NCBI GenBank assembly: GCA_025758045.1
Contig: CP107208.1
Coordinates: forward strand, 2,046,001 to 2,110,000
DNA length: 64,000 bases
Direction: 5' to 3'
Origin: Oscillospiraceae bacterium
GTDB taxonomy: Bacteria > Bacillota > Clostridia > Oscillospirales > Ruminococcaceae
The notes below the pieces were generated by a model. The model made no database searches, was not told where the DNA came from, and saw nothing but the letters and a program-made list of their open reading frames with translations. How positions within the stretch are numbered: the first letter of the stretch is position 1; each line of letters opens with the position of its first letter. Positions 17,467-26,341 of this stretch are shown here, piece by piece. The translations under genes were made by a program, and so were the position numbers.

Positions 17467-18069
17467 ATGGCTAAAAATACCCAACCTATCGCCAAGCGCT
17501 GCCGTGCTCTCGGCATTTCTCCTGCTGTTATGGGCTATGGTAAGAAAACCACCAACCGTAACCCCGGCGGCCAGATGAGAAAGAAGAAGAGCGAGTACGC
17601 CACCCAGCTCAACGAGAAGCAGAAGGTCAAGTTCGTGTACGGTATCCTGGAGAGCCAGTTCCATACCTACTACGAGAAGGCCAGCCGTATGCCCGGTCAG
17701 ACCGGTGTCAACCTGCTGGTTCTGGTTGAGCGCCGCCTGGACAACGTCGTTTACCGTCTTGGCTTTGCCAAGACCCGCCGCGACGCTCGCCAGCTGGTTT
17801 CCCACAATCATTTCACTGTCAATGGCAAGCGTGTCAACATCCCCTCTTACCAGGTTAAGGCGGGCGATGTGATCGAGGTCGTCGAGTCCAGCCGTTCTTC
17901 CGTCAAGTTCAGCAAGCTGCTGGGCGAGGAAGCTCCCGTTGTGCTGCTGCCTTCTTGGCTGGAGCGCGACAAGAACGCTCTGAAGGGCACTGTTACCAAG
18001 CTGCCCGTTCGTGAGGACATCGATGTGCCCATCGCTGAGCACCTCATCGTCGAGTTGTACTCCAAGTAA
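17467..18069 (+). CDS. rpsD: 30S ribosomal protein S4
   Basis: A 200-residue S4, a 16S rRNA 5'-domain binder. It carries GGQMRKKKSEYATQLNEKQK and the S4 RNA-binding domain RLDNVVYRLGFAKTRRDARQ. In Firmicutes rpsD is sometimes unlinked; here it stays in the alpha cluster. The ribosome binding site is AAAGGAG. Confidence 0.97.
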   Translation: MAKNTQPIAKRCRALGISPAVMGYGKKTTNRNPGGQMRKKKSEYATQLNEKQKVKFVYGILESQFHTYYEKASRMPGQTGVNLLVLVERRLDNVVYRLGFAKTRRDARQLVSHNHFTVNGKRVNIPSYQVKAGDVIEVVESSRSSVKFSKLLGEEAPVVLLPSWLERDKNALKGTVTKLPVREDIDVPIAEHLIVELYSK

Positions 18070-18141
18070 TCCTCTTAGCTTTATTCTACGATTTTTCCAA
18101 CCTGACTGGCGCGCTGCGCCAGCGAAACAAGGAGGGTTTTT
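18070..18141 (+). promoter_or_regulatory. rpsD-rpoA spacer with hairpin
   Basis: A 72-bp spacer containing CTGGCGC gct GCGCCAG (about 18105-18121), a perfect 7-bp stem close to the rpoA ribosome binding site AAGGAGGG. A short T-tract precedes rather than follows it, so it is not a standard terminator. Confidence 0.35.
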
Positions 18142-19101
18142 ATGATGGAGATCGAACGCCCCAAGATCGAAACGGCCAACCTTTCCCCGGACGGCCGCTA
18201 CGGTAAGTTCGTTGTCGAGCCGCTGGAGCGCGGCTTTGGCACGACCTTGGGCAACAGCTTGCGTCGAGTGCTTCTGTCCTCTCTGCCCGGTGTGGCTGTC
18301 ACCAGCGTCAAGATCGACGGCGTGGTGCATGAGTTTTCCACCATCGAGGGCGTGCGTGAGGATGTAACCGAGATCGTCCTGAACCTCAAAGGCGTCGCCG
18401 CTAAGATCTACGGCGAAAGCCCCAAGACCGTCCGTGTGGAGGCCGTCGGCCCCTGCGAGGTCACTGCCGGCAGCATCAAGGCTGGCGATGACCTGGAGAT
18501 CCTGAACCCTGAGTGGCACATTGCTACCCTGGGCGAGGGGGCTAAGCTGGTCATGGAGCTGACCTTTGATAAGGGCCGCGGCTATGTCCCTGCTGAGAAA
18601 AACAAGCAGGCGCTGATCGAGAAGAACGACATCAGCACCCTGCCCGTAGACAGCATTTATACCCCCGTCCTCAAGGCCAACTACACCGTTGACCGTACCC
18701 GCGTTGGCCAGATCACCGACTATGACAAGCTCATTATCGAGGTCTGGACCGATGGTACCATCAACGCACAGGAAGCCCTGAGCCTGGCGGCCCGTGTGCT
18801 GACCGAGCACCTGAACCTGTTTGTGAACCTCTGCGATGAGACCGGCGAGACCGAGATCATGGTCGATAACGACGACCAGGGTCGCGAAAAGGCGCTGGAG
18901 ATGACGATTGAAGAGCTGGATCTGAGTGTCCGCTCCTTCAACTGCCTGAAGCGCGCTGGCATCAACACTGTCGGCGACCTCATCAACAAGAGCGAGGATG
19001 AGATGATGAAGGTCCGTAACTTGGGCCGTAAGAGTCTCGAAGAGGTCATGGCCAAGCTGGATAGTCTTGGTTTCTCTCTGACCAAGGACGATGAAAACTA
19101 A
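18142..19101 (+). CDS. rpoA: RNA polymerase alpha subunit
   Basis: 319 residues. The N-terminal dimerisation domain has KFVVEPLERGFGTTLGNSLRR (residues ~24-44). A linker leads to the C-terminal UP-element-binding domain with LSVRSFNCLKRAGINTVGDL and NLGRKSLEEV. AGGAGGG lies upstream; the second Met (18145) is an equally possible start. Confidence 0.98.
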   Translation: MMEIERPKIETANLSPDGRYGKFVVEPLERGFGTTLGNSLRRVLLSSLPGVAVTSVKIDGVVHEFSTIEGVREDVTEIVLNLKGVAAKIYGESPKTVRVEAVGPCEVTAGSIKAGDDLEILNPEWHIATLGEGAKLVMELTFDKGRGYVPAEKNKQALIEKNDISTLPVDSIYTPVLKANYTVDRTRVGQITDYDKLIIEVWTDGTINAQEALSLAARVLTEHLNLFVNLCDETGETEIMVDNDDQGREKALEMTIEELDLSVRSFNCLKRAGINTVGDLINKSEDEMMKVRNLGRKSLEEVMAKLDSLGFSLTKDDEN

Positions 19102-19149
19102 CCCCCCGCGACACGCGGATACCATTTGATATTTAAGGAGTGAAACGGA

Positions 19150-19491
19150 ATGCCCGGTACCAGAAAACTCGGTCGTACCACCGACAGCCGCAAGGCAATG
19201 CTGCGCGCGATGGTGACCTATCTGTTCGAGAACGGCAAGATCGAGACCACCGTTACCCGCGCCAAGGAAGTTCGTTCCATGGCAGAGAAGATGGTCACCC
19301 TCGGTAAGCAGGAAGATCTGCACGCTAAGCGTCAGGTCTACTCCTACATCACCAAGGAAGATGTCGCCAAGAAGGTCATCGACGAGATCGGCCCCAAGTA
19401 TGCTGATCGCAACGGTGGTTACACCCGCATCTACAAGACCGGCCCTCGCCGCGGTGACGCCGCCGAGATGGCTATCATCGAGCTCGTCTGA
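19150..19491 (+). CDS. rplQ: 50S ribosomal protein L17
   Basis: A 113-residue L17, the last gene of the superoperon. PGTRKLGRTTDSRKAMLRAMVTYLFENGKIETT (split) and GPRRGDAAEMAIIELV identify it. AAGGAG lies upstream, and a terminator follows within 30 bp. Confidence 0.97.
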   Translation: MPGTRKLGRTTDSRKAMLRAMVTYLFENGKIETTVTRAKEVRSMAEKMVTLGKQEDLHAKRQVYSYITKEDVAKKVIDEIGPKYADRNGGYTRIYKTGPRRGDAAEMAIIELV

Positions 19492-19517
19492 TTTCATCAG
19501 AATAGTTTGATATAAAA

Positions 19518-19556
19518 GCAGCGCTTGTTCGTTTGGGCAGGCGCTGTTTTTGTTTG
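19518..19556 (+). terminator. Terminator of the ribosomal superoperon
   Basis: CAGCGCTTG (19519-19527) pairs with CAGGCGCTG (19538-19546) with one G-U pair, followed by TTTTTG. It lies just past the rplQ stop. Confidence 0.8.
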
Positions 19557-19643
19557 CTTTTGTTCCTTCTTTGCAAAGAAAGCGCTGAAGAAACTCAAAT
19601 TTTGGTCAAAGCGTTTTTTTACAAAAATTTGACAGCACACCCT

Positions 19644-19672
19644 TTGCGTAGTGTGCATATCTATGATATAAT
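19644..19672 (+). promoter_or_regulatory. Promoter of the CNNM/CorC-like gene
   Basis: TTGCGT (19644-19649), 17-bp spacer and a perfect TATAAT (19667-19672), about 60 bp before the start codon. A TTGACA at 19629-19634 is too far from this -10. Confidence 0.55.
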
Positions 19673-19730
19673 AATTAAAATGTATATTTCTGTACATAAA
19701 TAAAACAAAGAAAGAGTTGATAGTTCTCTC

Positions 19731-21014
19731 ATGGACGATGGCAGTATATTTATGATCGTCGCACTGGTGATTCTGATTGGTATGTCGGCCTTCTTCTCAG
19801 CGGCTGAAACAGCGTACAATTCGCTGAATCAGATCCGCCTGAAAAGCAAGGCTGATGATGGCGACAGGCAAGCCGCCAAGGTGCTGGGGCTGGCACAGCG
19901 TTACGACAGCCTGCTCAGCACGATCCTGATTGGAAATAATATCGTAAACATCGGTGCGTCCTCGCTTGCCACCGTATTGTTCAGCCGCCTGGTGGGCAAT
20001 ACCTACGGCCCTACGGTTTCCACCATTGTCATGACCCTGCTGGTCCTGACTTTTGGCGAAATCACCCCCAAAAGTATGGCAAAGGAAATGCCCGAAACCA
20101 TGGCCATGGCCTTCGCGCCGGTGCTGGGCTTTCTGGTTACGATCTTTACGCCGCTTAACATGCTGTTCGGCGCCTGGAAAAACTTCCTGGCCCGCCGCTT
20201 CAATGCAGGGGAGAAGGACACCATCACCGAAGGCGAGCTGGTCACGATGGTCAGCGAAGCCGAGAAAGACGGCGAGCTGACCAATCGCGAGAGCGAGCTG
20301 ATCCGCAGTGCCATTGAGTTTGATGACGTGGAAGCCCAGGACGTCCTGACGCCCCGCGTGGACGTGGTGGCCGTAGCGGACGATACCCCCATGGAGGAAG
20401 TGACCGAGCGCTTCGCCGAGAGCGGCTATTCGCGCCTTCCGGTCTACCACGAGACGATCGACAACATCATCGGCGTTGTGCATGAGAAGGATTGCTTTGC
20501 CGCGTTGCAAAAGCGGGACAACAACGTCAAACTGGAGAATCTCATCGGACCTACGCTGTACACTACCAGTGTGACCCAGATCTCCGCCTTGCTGCGCACC
20601 CTGCGGGAAAGCAAACACCATATGGCCGTGGTCGTGGATGAATACGGCGGCACCGCTGGCATCATCACGCTGGAGGACATCCTGGAAGAGCTGGTCGGCG
20701 AGATCTGGGACGAACACGATGACGTGGTGGAGGACATCCGCCATCAGACCGACGGCAGCTGGCTGGTCTCCGGCAGCGCCAGCGTGGACGATGTTGCCGA
20801 AGAGCTGGACGTCAAAGACAAGGACGAGGAAGAGATCGACGCTGTGGCCATCGGCGGCCTGGTGCAGGAAAAGCTCAGCCGCCTGCCTAAGGTAGGCGAC
20901 CGCTTCACCTGGGGCCAGTTTGAGGGCACCGTCACCCGTGCCACCAACCGCCGCGTCCAGGAAGTCCGCCTGACCCCGCGCAAAGAACCCGAAGAACCTG
21001 AGCACAAAAAGTAA
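19731..21014 (+). CDS. CNNM/CBS/CorC-family membrane protein (hemolysin-like)
   Basis: A 427-residue protein. The N-terminal DUF21/CNNM membrane domain (about residues 1-190) has several hydrophobic helices and the motif SAFFSAAETAYNSLNQIR. A CBS pair at about 205-325 contains DVLTPRVDVVAV and HMAVVVDEYGGTAGIITLED. The CorC_HlyC domain forms the C-terminus (VDDVAEELDV to GTVTRATNRRVQEVRL). Relatives act in Mg2+/Co2+ homeostasis rather than haemolysis. It is monocistronic, with its own promoter and terminator. Confidence 0.9.
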   Translation: MDDGSIFMIVALVILIGMSAFFSAAETAYNSLNQIRLKSKADDGDRQAAKVLGLAQRYDSLLSTILIGNNIVNIGASSLATVLFSRLVGNTYGPTVSTIVMTLLVLTFGEITPKSMAKEMPETMAMAFAPVLGFLVTIFTPLNMLFGAWKNFLARRFNAGEKDTITEGELVTMVSEAEKDGELTNRESELIRSAIEFDDVEAQDVLTPRVDVVAVADDTPMEEVTERFAESGYSRLPVYHETIDNIIGVVHEKDCFAALQKRDNNVKLENLIGPTLYTTSVTQISALLRTLRESKHHMAVVVDEYGGTAGIITLEDILEELVGEIWDEHDDVVEDIRHQTDGSWLVSGSASVDDVAEELDVKDKDEEEIDAVAIGGLVQEKLSRLPKVGDRFTWGQFEGTVTRATNRRVQEVRLTPRKEPEEPEHKK

Positions 21015-21026
21015 ATATAACACAGC

Positions 21027-21062
21027 AAGGCTCCCGCCAGATTTTGGCGGGAGCCTTTTTTG
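21027..21062 (+). terminator. Terminator after the CNNM/CorC-like gene
   Basis: A perfect 13-bp stem, AAGGCTCCCGCCA paired with TGGCGGGAGCCTT around the loop GATTT, followed by a T-run. Confidence 0.9.
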
Positions 21063-21138
21063 CTGCAAATTTTAAATTAATTTGTAGAAGGACAAAGACT
21101 GTCCAATGCGGTGTGTATACTGAAAACAGAATAAGGAA

Positions 21139-21501
21139 TCAGCTGTTATCATCCAACAGCTGAACAGCCTGTTCTACCATATCGGCAATGTGGGCAGCCT
21201 GGGTGGGTGTCAAATGCCGCATACGGTCGGTAACATGTTGGATGGCAGCGGCACAGCCGGTGCTAGCAGCAGTTGCATCTGGCTCCGTCAACAGCAGCTC
21301 CGTCAGCGTGATGCCTAGCCCATCACAGATGCGCTGTAAGGTGTTTAGTGTGGGGCTGCGCATCCCGCGTTCTACATGGCCAAGAAAGGCTGGGTTCATA
21401 TCGCAGGAAAGCGCCAGCGCCTCCTGGCTCAGGCCGCGCTTCTGGCGCAGATATTTAATTTTTGCGCCAACCTCGCGCGCAAGCCGGGTATTGTCAGCCA
21501 T
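21139..21501 (-). CDS. XRE-family transcriptional regulator
   Basis: A 120-residue protein. The helix-turn-helix lies at about residues 12-66 (IKYLRQKRGLSQEALALSC, ERGMRSPTLNTLQRICDGLG). The C-terminal part is helical and has no recognised domain. I chose ATG 21501, behind AGGAG with 8-bp spacing, over a GTG three codons upstream. It is divergent from the three-gene operon starting at 21694, sharing a 190-bp intergenic region, and may be its repressor. Confidence 0.8.
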   Translation of the reverse strand: MADNTRLAREVGAKIKYLRQKRGLSQEALALSCDMNPAFLGHVERGMRSPTLNTLQRICDGLGITLTELLLTEPDATAASTGCAAAIQHVTDRMRHLTPTQAAHIADMVEQAVQLLDDNS

Positions 21502-21693
21502 GGGGCACACTCCTACTTTATGATAGCGTACATAATTAACTTTAAATGGATTTGTGCGTTATGGCAATTTACAAATGATAGTGGAAGTGATATCATTAAG
21601 TATGAAATAATAAGCAAAAAGATATGCGCTCTTAAAAATGTGCAGATTCCGGGCTTCTTATAGTATGTGCTTAAAATTAAGGGAGGTGCAGCT
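21502..21693. promoter_or_regulatory. A/T-rich divergent regulatory region
   Basis: 192 bp between the XRE gene and the three-gene operon, clearly more A/T-rich than the surroundings. It contains several TATGAAATAATAAG-like tracts that could serve as -10 elements in either direction. No single promoter stands out. It is the likely operator region. Confidence 0.4.
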
Positions 21694-23298
21694 ATGGCAG
21701 AATGTTTTGCAGTAAAGGCTGTGCAGGGGTACGACCCGCAGCCGGAAGAGCCGATTTTTGAAAGCATCATGCGCCAATACGGTGCTGTTGTAGCCCAGAG
21801 CCTTGTGCAATCCTTTGGGCTGGACGGTCTGCTGGTGCATGACCGCTACGGCGGTGACGTGGATACAGTGCATAATGTGTGCAATATCGGTATGGACCCG
21901 CAGATGCAGTACAAAAACGCCGCCAATGAGGCGGCGTATGCGGCACATGGGAAATATGATAACAAAGCCTACCACCATGATAAAGTGTTTGACCAGATTA
22001 AAAGAGATGCCAGAAAAACGTTTAACGAGACGGGAAAGCTGGAAGATGTTTACACAGGAGGTAATCTGTACGTAACAAAAAGCAAAAGTATTCCAGATGC
22101 TAAAATGGCAAATTTGGACCACATTATCTCGGCCAATCATATCCATGACGACAGAGGACGTGTGTTGGCGGGAGTGGATGGGAAACGTCTTGCAAATTCG
22201 GAGATAAACCTGAAGTTTACCAATGAAAAGTTGAATAAATCAAAACAGGAAACAGAAATCCCCGACTTTATCGCCGCCCATCCCGAATTGCCCGAAGACC
22301 AGAAACAGCGCATGATGGATGCCTACAATACGGCGAAAGCGGACATGGATGCCCAAATCAATCGCGCCTACTACACAAGCCCGCGTTTTGCACAGGATTT
22401 GGGCGCAGCCGCCGCAATCGTCGGCGTAGGCATGGGTGTGCGCCAGGTGCTGGGCTTCGTCTTTGCCGAAATGTGGTTTGCTGTGCAGGATGAGTTGACC
22501 GCCTGGAAAGAAAAAAATCAGGCCGACGATACCGACTTTGCGGAACTGTTCCGCCACATCGGTCAGGGCATTCAGCAGGGATACCAGCGTGCCAAGGAAA
22601 AGTATGCTGACCTGTTTCAACATTTCCTAAAAGGCACCGTGGCGGGCGCGCTGGCAAGCCTGACGACGACCCTTTGTAATATCTTCTTGACCACGGCGTC
22701 CAACACGGTGAAAATCATTCGCGAGTCCTGGGCATCGCTGGTGGAAGCGGGCGAAACCCTGTTTATCAACCCCAAGAACTACGAATTTGGCGATCGTATC
22801 CGCGCTGCGGCCAAGATCCTGGCGGTGGGCGCCAGCGTGGTGATGGGCACCGTCGTACGGGAGGCTGTCGCCAAGACGCCCTTCGGCCAACTGGCGGAAG
22901 TCGGCCCTGTGGTGCAGACCTTCTGCGCGTCGATGGTGTCGGGCATCATGAGCTGTACGCTGCTGCTGTATCTTGACCGAAGCAAGGTAATCAACAAGCT
23001 GGTGCAGGTACTCAACAATGTACATACCATTGAGACGGAGATCGACTACCTGCGCCGCTGCGCTGAAGCCTTTGAAACCTACGCCGCCGAACTGATGCGG
23101 ATGACGCCGGAACACCTGCGCCAGCAGATGGCAAAGGTCGAGAGCGTGGTGGCGTCCATCCATAAAGGCATGAGCGAGACCGCGCTGAACGACGCTCTGA
23201 TGAATGCCTACCGGGAACTGGACATCAAAATCCCGTGGGGAGAAGGTGATTTTGACACCTTCATGGCAGATAAGAACAACAGGCTGGTGTTTGAATAA
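21694..23298 (+). CDS. Membrane protein with an HNH-like nuclease segment
   Basis: A 534-residue protein of no family I can name with certainty. It starts at ATG 21694 behind GGGAGGTGCAGCT, nine codons after an earlier in-frame Met. Residues ~140-185 read LDHIISANHIHDD...GVDGKRLANSEINL...TNEKLNKSK. This spacing (DHI, then N-x2-NL, then N-x-SK) resembles HNH/McrA-type endonucleases. At least three hydrophobic segments follow (around residues 230-255, 315-340 and 385-440). The C-terminal ~100 residues are helical. Its TAA overlaps the next ATG by one base. I suspect a membrane-associated defence or stress effector; that is inference. Confidence 0.6.
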   Translation: MAECFAVKAVQGYDPQPEEPIFESIMRQYGAVVAQSLVQSFGLDGLLVHDRYGGDVDTVHNVCNIGMDPQMQYKNAANEAAYAAHGKYDNKAYHHDKVFDQIKRDARKTFNETGKLEDVYTGGNLYVTKSKSIPDAKMANLDHIISANHIHDDRGRVLAGVDGKRLANSEINLKFTNEKLNKSKQETEIPDFIAAHPELPEDQKQRMMDAYNTAKADMDAQINRAYYTSPRFAQDLGAAAAIVGVGMGVRQVLGFVFAEMWFAVQDELTAWKEKNQADDTDFAELFRHIGQGIQQGYQRAKEKYADLFQHFLKGTVAGALASLTTTLCNIFLTTASNTVKIIRESWASLVEAGETLFINPKNYEFGDRIRAAAKILAVGASVVMGTVVREAVAKTPFGQLAEVGPVVQTFCASMVSGIMSCTLLLYLDRSKVINKLVQVLNNVHTIETEIDYLRRCAEAFETYAAELMRMTPEHLRQQMAKVESVVASIHKGMSETALNDALMNAYRELDIKIPWGEGDFDTFMADKNNRLVFE

Positions 23299-23552
23299 TG
23301 TTCCACTGCGACAAATGCGGCATCTGCTGCCGCAGCCTGCGGCGGTCGCCGCTGTACAGCGGCCTTGACCGGGGCGACGGCGTCTGCCGCTATCTGGATG
23401 GGAACTTGTGCAGCATTTACGCCACGCGCCCCTTGCTTTGCCGCGTGGACGAAAGCTATGAGGTGTACTTTAAAGGCAAAATGTCCAAAGAAGAGTACTA
23501 CAGGCAGAATTATCTGTGCTGTGAATTATTAAAACAACAGGAGGAACTATAA
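23298..23552 (+). CDS. YkgJ-like cysteine-cluster protein
   Basis: An 84-residue Cys-rich protein. CDKCGICCRSL at the N-terminus and CSIYATRPLLCR in the middle match the YkgJ/UPF0153 zinc- or iron-chelating family, with a late CC pair at YLCCELL. It overlaps the upstream gene by one base (TAATG). The gap to the next ATG is one base, so all three genes form one coupled unit. It may be a metal-dependent partner of the membrane protein; the function is unknown. Confidence 0.75.
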   Translation: MFHCDKCGICCRSLRRSPLYSGLDRGDGVCRYLDGNLCSIYATRPLLCRVDESYEVYFKGKMSKEEYYRQNYLCCELLKQQEEL

Positions 23553-23553
23553 T

Positions 23554-24603
23554 ATGCCGTTACCGATTATTTTGGGTATTGGAGCTATCGCTGCAGGTAT
23601 CAGCGGCGTAGGCCTGGGGGTCAGTGGTGCTGCAAAGATGAGTGATGCCAAGAAGACCAGTGAAGCCGCGCAGGAGATGCACGAAGAAAGCCAGAAAAGA
23701 TTTAAGAAGAAGAGCGAAGATGCAAACGAGGTAATGGACCGCCTGGGCAAAAGGGAAATGGAGATCCTGAGCAGCTTCGAGAAGTTCTCCGATATGATCG
23801 AAAAGATCCAGAACCGCCCGGATTTCAAGGAGTGCCAGATTGGCGACGTGAGTCTGCCGCAGTATAACGCCGAGGAACTGAAGCAGGTCTCCATCGGCGC
23901 GGGTGTGCTGCTGGGCGGCCTGGGTGGCGCAGCGGTTGGTACTGCGGGCGGCTTTGCAGCCGCAGGCGCTACCACAGCAGCTGTGATGGCATTAGGTACC
24001 GCGTCTACGGGAACGGCAATCGCATCTCTGACGGGCGTGGCCGCTACCAACGCAACGCTGGCCGCTTTGGGGGGCGGTGCACTGGCAGCTGGCGGCGGTG
24101 GTATGGCGCTGGGCAGCGCTGTGCTGGGCGAAGCAACGCTGGGCGTCGGCCTGCTGGTGGGTGGTGCCATCTTCGGTGTGACCGGCGGCAAAATCTCGGA
24201 AAAAGCTGACGAAGCCATGAGCCAGGCTAAGAAAGAGCAGCGCGAAGTCACGCGCATTGTTGACTATCTTGAACAGCTGATGAGACAGGCGTATTCATAC
24301 AGAGTGGCGCTGGAAGAGGTAGATACCGTCTACCAGGAGCATCTCTATGATATGAAGATGATGATCAACTATAGTGAGCGTACTGATTGGCTGCAATACA
24401 ACGACCGTGAAAAGCGCCTGGTGCAGAATACGGTCATGCTGGTGGGCCTGCTGTACAAGATGTGCAAGCTGCAGCTGGTCATCCCCGCCAAGACAGAAGG
24501 GGCGCTGAACCGTGTGGATATGGATGGTACTGAAAACCGCCGCAGTGATGCAAAGATGATCCTGCGAAAAATCCACGAAAGCGAAACCAAGACCGAAGAG
24601 TAA
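23554..24603 (+). CDS. Glycine-zipper membrane protein flanked by coiled coils
   Basis: 349 residues. A short hydrophobic N-terminus (ILGIGAIAAGISGVGLGVSGA) precedes a charged helical segment (about 30-95, KKTSEAAQEMHEESQKRFKK). A ~115-residue Gly/Ala-rich hydrophobic block with GxxxG-type repeats follows (about 110-215, for example LLGGLGGAAVGTAGGFAAAG), then a second helical region to the C-terminus. The layout resembles pore-forming or membrane-inserting proteins. AGGAGGAAC precedes the ATG. It is the third gene of the coupled operon; no assigned family. Confidence 0.65.
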   Translation: MPLPIILGIGAIAAGISGVGLGVSGAAKMSDAKKTSEAAQEMHEESQKRFKKKSEDANEVMDRLGKREMEILSSFEKFSDMIEKIQNRPDFKECQIGDVSLPQYNAEELKQVSIGAGVLLGGLGGAAVGTAGGFAAAGATTAAVMALGTASTGTAIASLTGVAATNATLAALGGGALAAGGGGMALGSAVLGEATLGVGLLVGGAIFGVTGGKISEKADEAMSQAKKEQREVTRIVDYLEQLMRQAYSYRVALEEVDTVYQEHLYDMKMMINYSERTDWLQYNDREKRLVQNTVMLVGLLYKMCKLQLVIPAKTEGALNRVDMDGTENRRSDAKMILRKIHESETKTEE

Positions 24604-24788
24604 GCGCAAAAGCGTAGAAATACCTGTAATAGGAGGATGGAGCTTGGTTCTGTCCGCCTTTTGCAAATTTTTTGTAAAATCCGCCAGTATTTTTCAAACA
24701 ATGGAGAACTGTGCATGTGCAAAGCGCGGAAAATGCGAAAAAACGGCAGAAAAACGCATGCCGGGGCTGATTTTACACGGGGGCTGTG

Positions 24789-24797
24789 ATACAATAC
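24789..24797 (+). promoter_or_regulatory. Extended -10 promoter of prs
   Basis: TGATACAAT forms an extended -10 (TGnTACAAT) about 70 bp before the prs start. No good -35 is seen. The preceding 24604-24788 region is otherwise empty. Confidence 0.45.
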
Positions 24798-24869
24798 TAA
24801 TAGATGTGGCGGTATGCCCGCCGCTGATGAACGGTAAAAATTTGTGATGGAAGTAAGGAGTACACACGT

Positions 24870-26039
24870 ATGGCTGAACAAAATATTAGCCCGCGCGATT
24901 TCTTCGCCACGGAGTCTGCAATTGCTGACCTGGGTCTGATTGCCTGCCCCGGTGCCGAGGAACTGTGCAAGCTGGTAGATGGTCACCTGGTGCGCTGGGC
25001 GCGCGAGGTTGGCATGGATGTTGACACCTTCATTATCCCGTCTGATTGCCCGCGTTTCCAGTCCGGCGACGCAAAGGGCCTGGTCAAGGCTTCTACCCGT
25101 GGCGACGACCTGTATATCTTCGTCGATCCGGGCAACTACAGCGTTACCTACCAGCTGTTCGGCTATGAGAACCATCTCTCTCCCGACGACCATTTCCAGA
25201 ACCTGATGCGTCTGATCCAGGCCGTTGCAGGCCGCGCCCACCGCATCAGCGTCATTATGCCCAGCCTGTACGGCGGCCGCCAGCATCGCCGCGTCAGCCG
25301 CGAGAGCCTGGACTGCGCTTTTGCGCTGCAGCAGCTGCGCGATGTCGGCGTTAAGAACATCATCACCTTTGATGCCCATGACCCCCGCGTCATGAACGCC
25401 GTCCCCACCATGAGCTTCGACAACGTCATGCCCACCTACCAGGTGCTCAAGTGCCTGTTGCATCACGTGCCTGACGTCAGCTTCCACAAGGATAACTTCA
25501 TGATCGTTTCTCCCGACGAGGGCGCCATGAACCGCAACATGTACTACTCCAGCGTGCTGGGCTGCAACCTGGGCATGTTCTACAAGCGCCGCGATTACAG
25601 CCGCATCGTCAACGGTCGTAACCCCATCGTTGCCCACGAGTACCTGGGCGAGAGCGTCCAGGGCAAGGATGTCTTCATCGCTGACGACATCATTGCTTCC
25701 GGCGAGTCCATGCTGGATATTGCCTACGAGCTGAAGATGCGCGGTGCCCGCAACATCTTCACCTGCTGCACCTTCCCGCTGTTCACCGCCGGCCTGGAAA
25801 AGTTCGACAAGGCCTACCACGACGGCATCATCAAGGCTGTGCTGGGCACCAACCTGACCTACCGCAAGCCCGAGCTGCTGGACCGCGAGTGGTACTACGA
25901 CGTCGACGTTTCCAAGTACACCGCTTACTTCATCGCCGCCATCAACCACGACAAGAGCGTTTCTTCCATCATCGATCCGATGACCAAGATCCGCACCCTG
26001 CTGGACAAGCACGGCATCCCCATGGGCGGCCAGCAGTAA
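24870..26039 (+). CDS. prs: Ribose-phosphate pyrophosphokinase (PRPP synthetase)
   Basis: A 389-residue enzyme making PRPP from ribose-5-phosphate and ATP, for nucleotide, His and Trp synthesis. The N-terminal Pribosyltran_N-like domain has LYGGRQHRRVSRESLDC in place of the usual PYARQDR-type segment. The C-terminal phosphoribosyltransferase loop is VFIADDIIASGESMLDIA (about residues 268-285). It is about 70 residues longer than the common 315-residue form. Codon use (GGC, CTG, AAG, GTC) is like that of the ribosomal genes, so it is probably highly expressed. Confidence 0.85.
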   Translation: MAEQNISPRDFFATESAIADLGLIACPGAEELCKLVDGHLVRWAREVGMDVDTFIIPSDCPRFQSGDAKGLVKASTRGDDLYIFVDPGNYSVTYQLFGYENHLSPDDHFQNLMRLIQAVAGRAHRISVIMPSLYGGRQHRRVSRESLDCAFALQQLRDVGVKNIITFDAHDPRVMNAVPTMSFDNVMPTYQVLKCLLHHVPDVSFHKDNFMIVSPDEGAMNRNMYYSSVLGCNLGMFYKRRDYSRIVNGRNPIVAHEYLGESVQGKDVFIADDIIASGESMLDIAYELKMRGARNIFTCCTFPLFTAGLEKFDKAYHDGIIKAVLGTNLTYRKPELLDREWYYDVDVSKYTAYFIAAINHDKSVSSIIDPMTKIRTLLDKHGIPMGGQQ

Positions 26040-26341
26040 GCGCGTACTTCGTGCGCTCAAAGAAGGGGTTCGTCGCTTGTGGCTGCGCCATGCTTCTGTA
26101 CCCCTCCTTTGGATTCACCCCGCCGCAAAAAAAGCACATTTTCGCGCCTGACGACACAAAAATGCACTTTTTGGCTCTAGCGGTATCGGCATTGTCGGCG
26201 CATGTCCGCCGATGCCGATGGATTTAAAATAAATCTTGTTCGGTCCGCTTCGGCGGGCCGAATTTTGTTGCAGGGACGCACGTAATCGTATATAATAGCG
26301 TATAGATTCAAACCAAATTATAAAGCAGGGGAGAGATAGCT
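26040..26341 (+). other. prs-murD intergenic region: hairpins, terminator and murD promoter
   Basis: No gene. A hairpin ATCGGCAT/ATGCCGAT lies at about 26188-26219. A terminator-like hairpin, TTCGGTCCGC tt CGGCGGGCCGAA followed by TTTTG, lies at about 26239-26267. The murD promoter is TTGCAG (26268-26273), 17-bp spacer, TATAAT (26291-26296). Confidence 0.6.
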
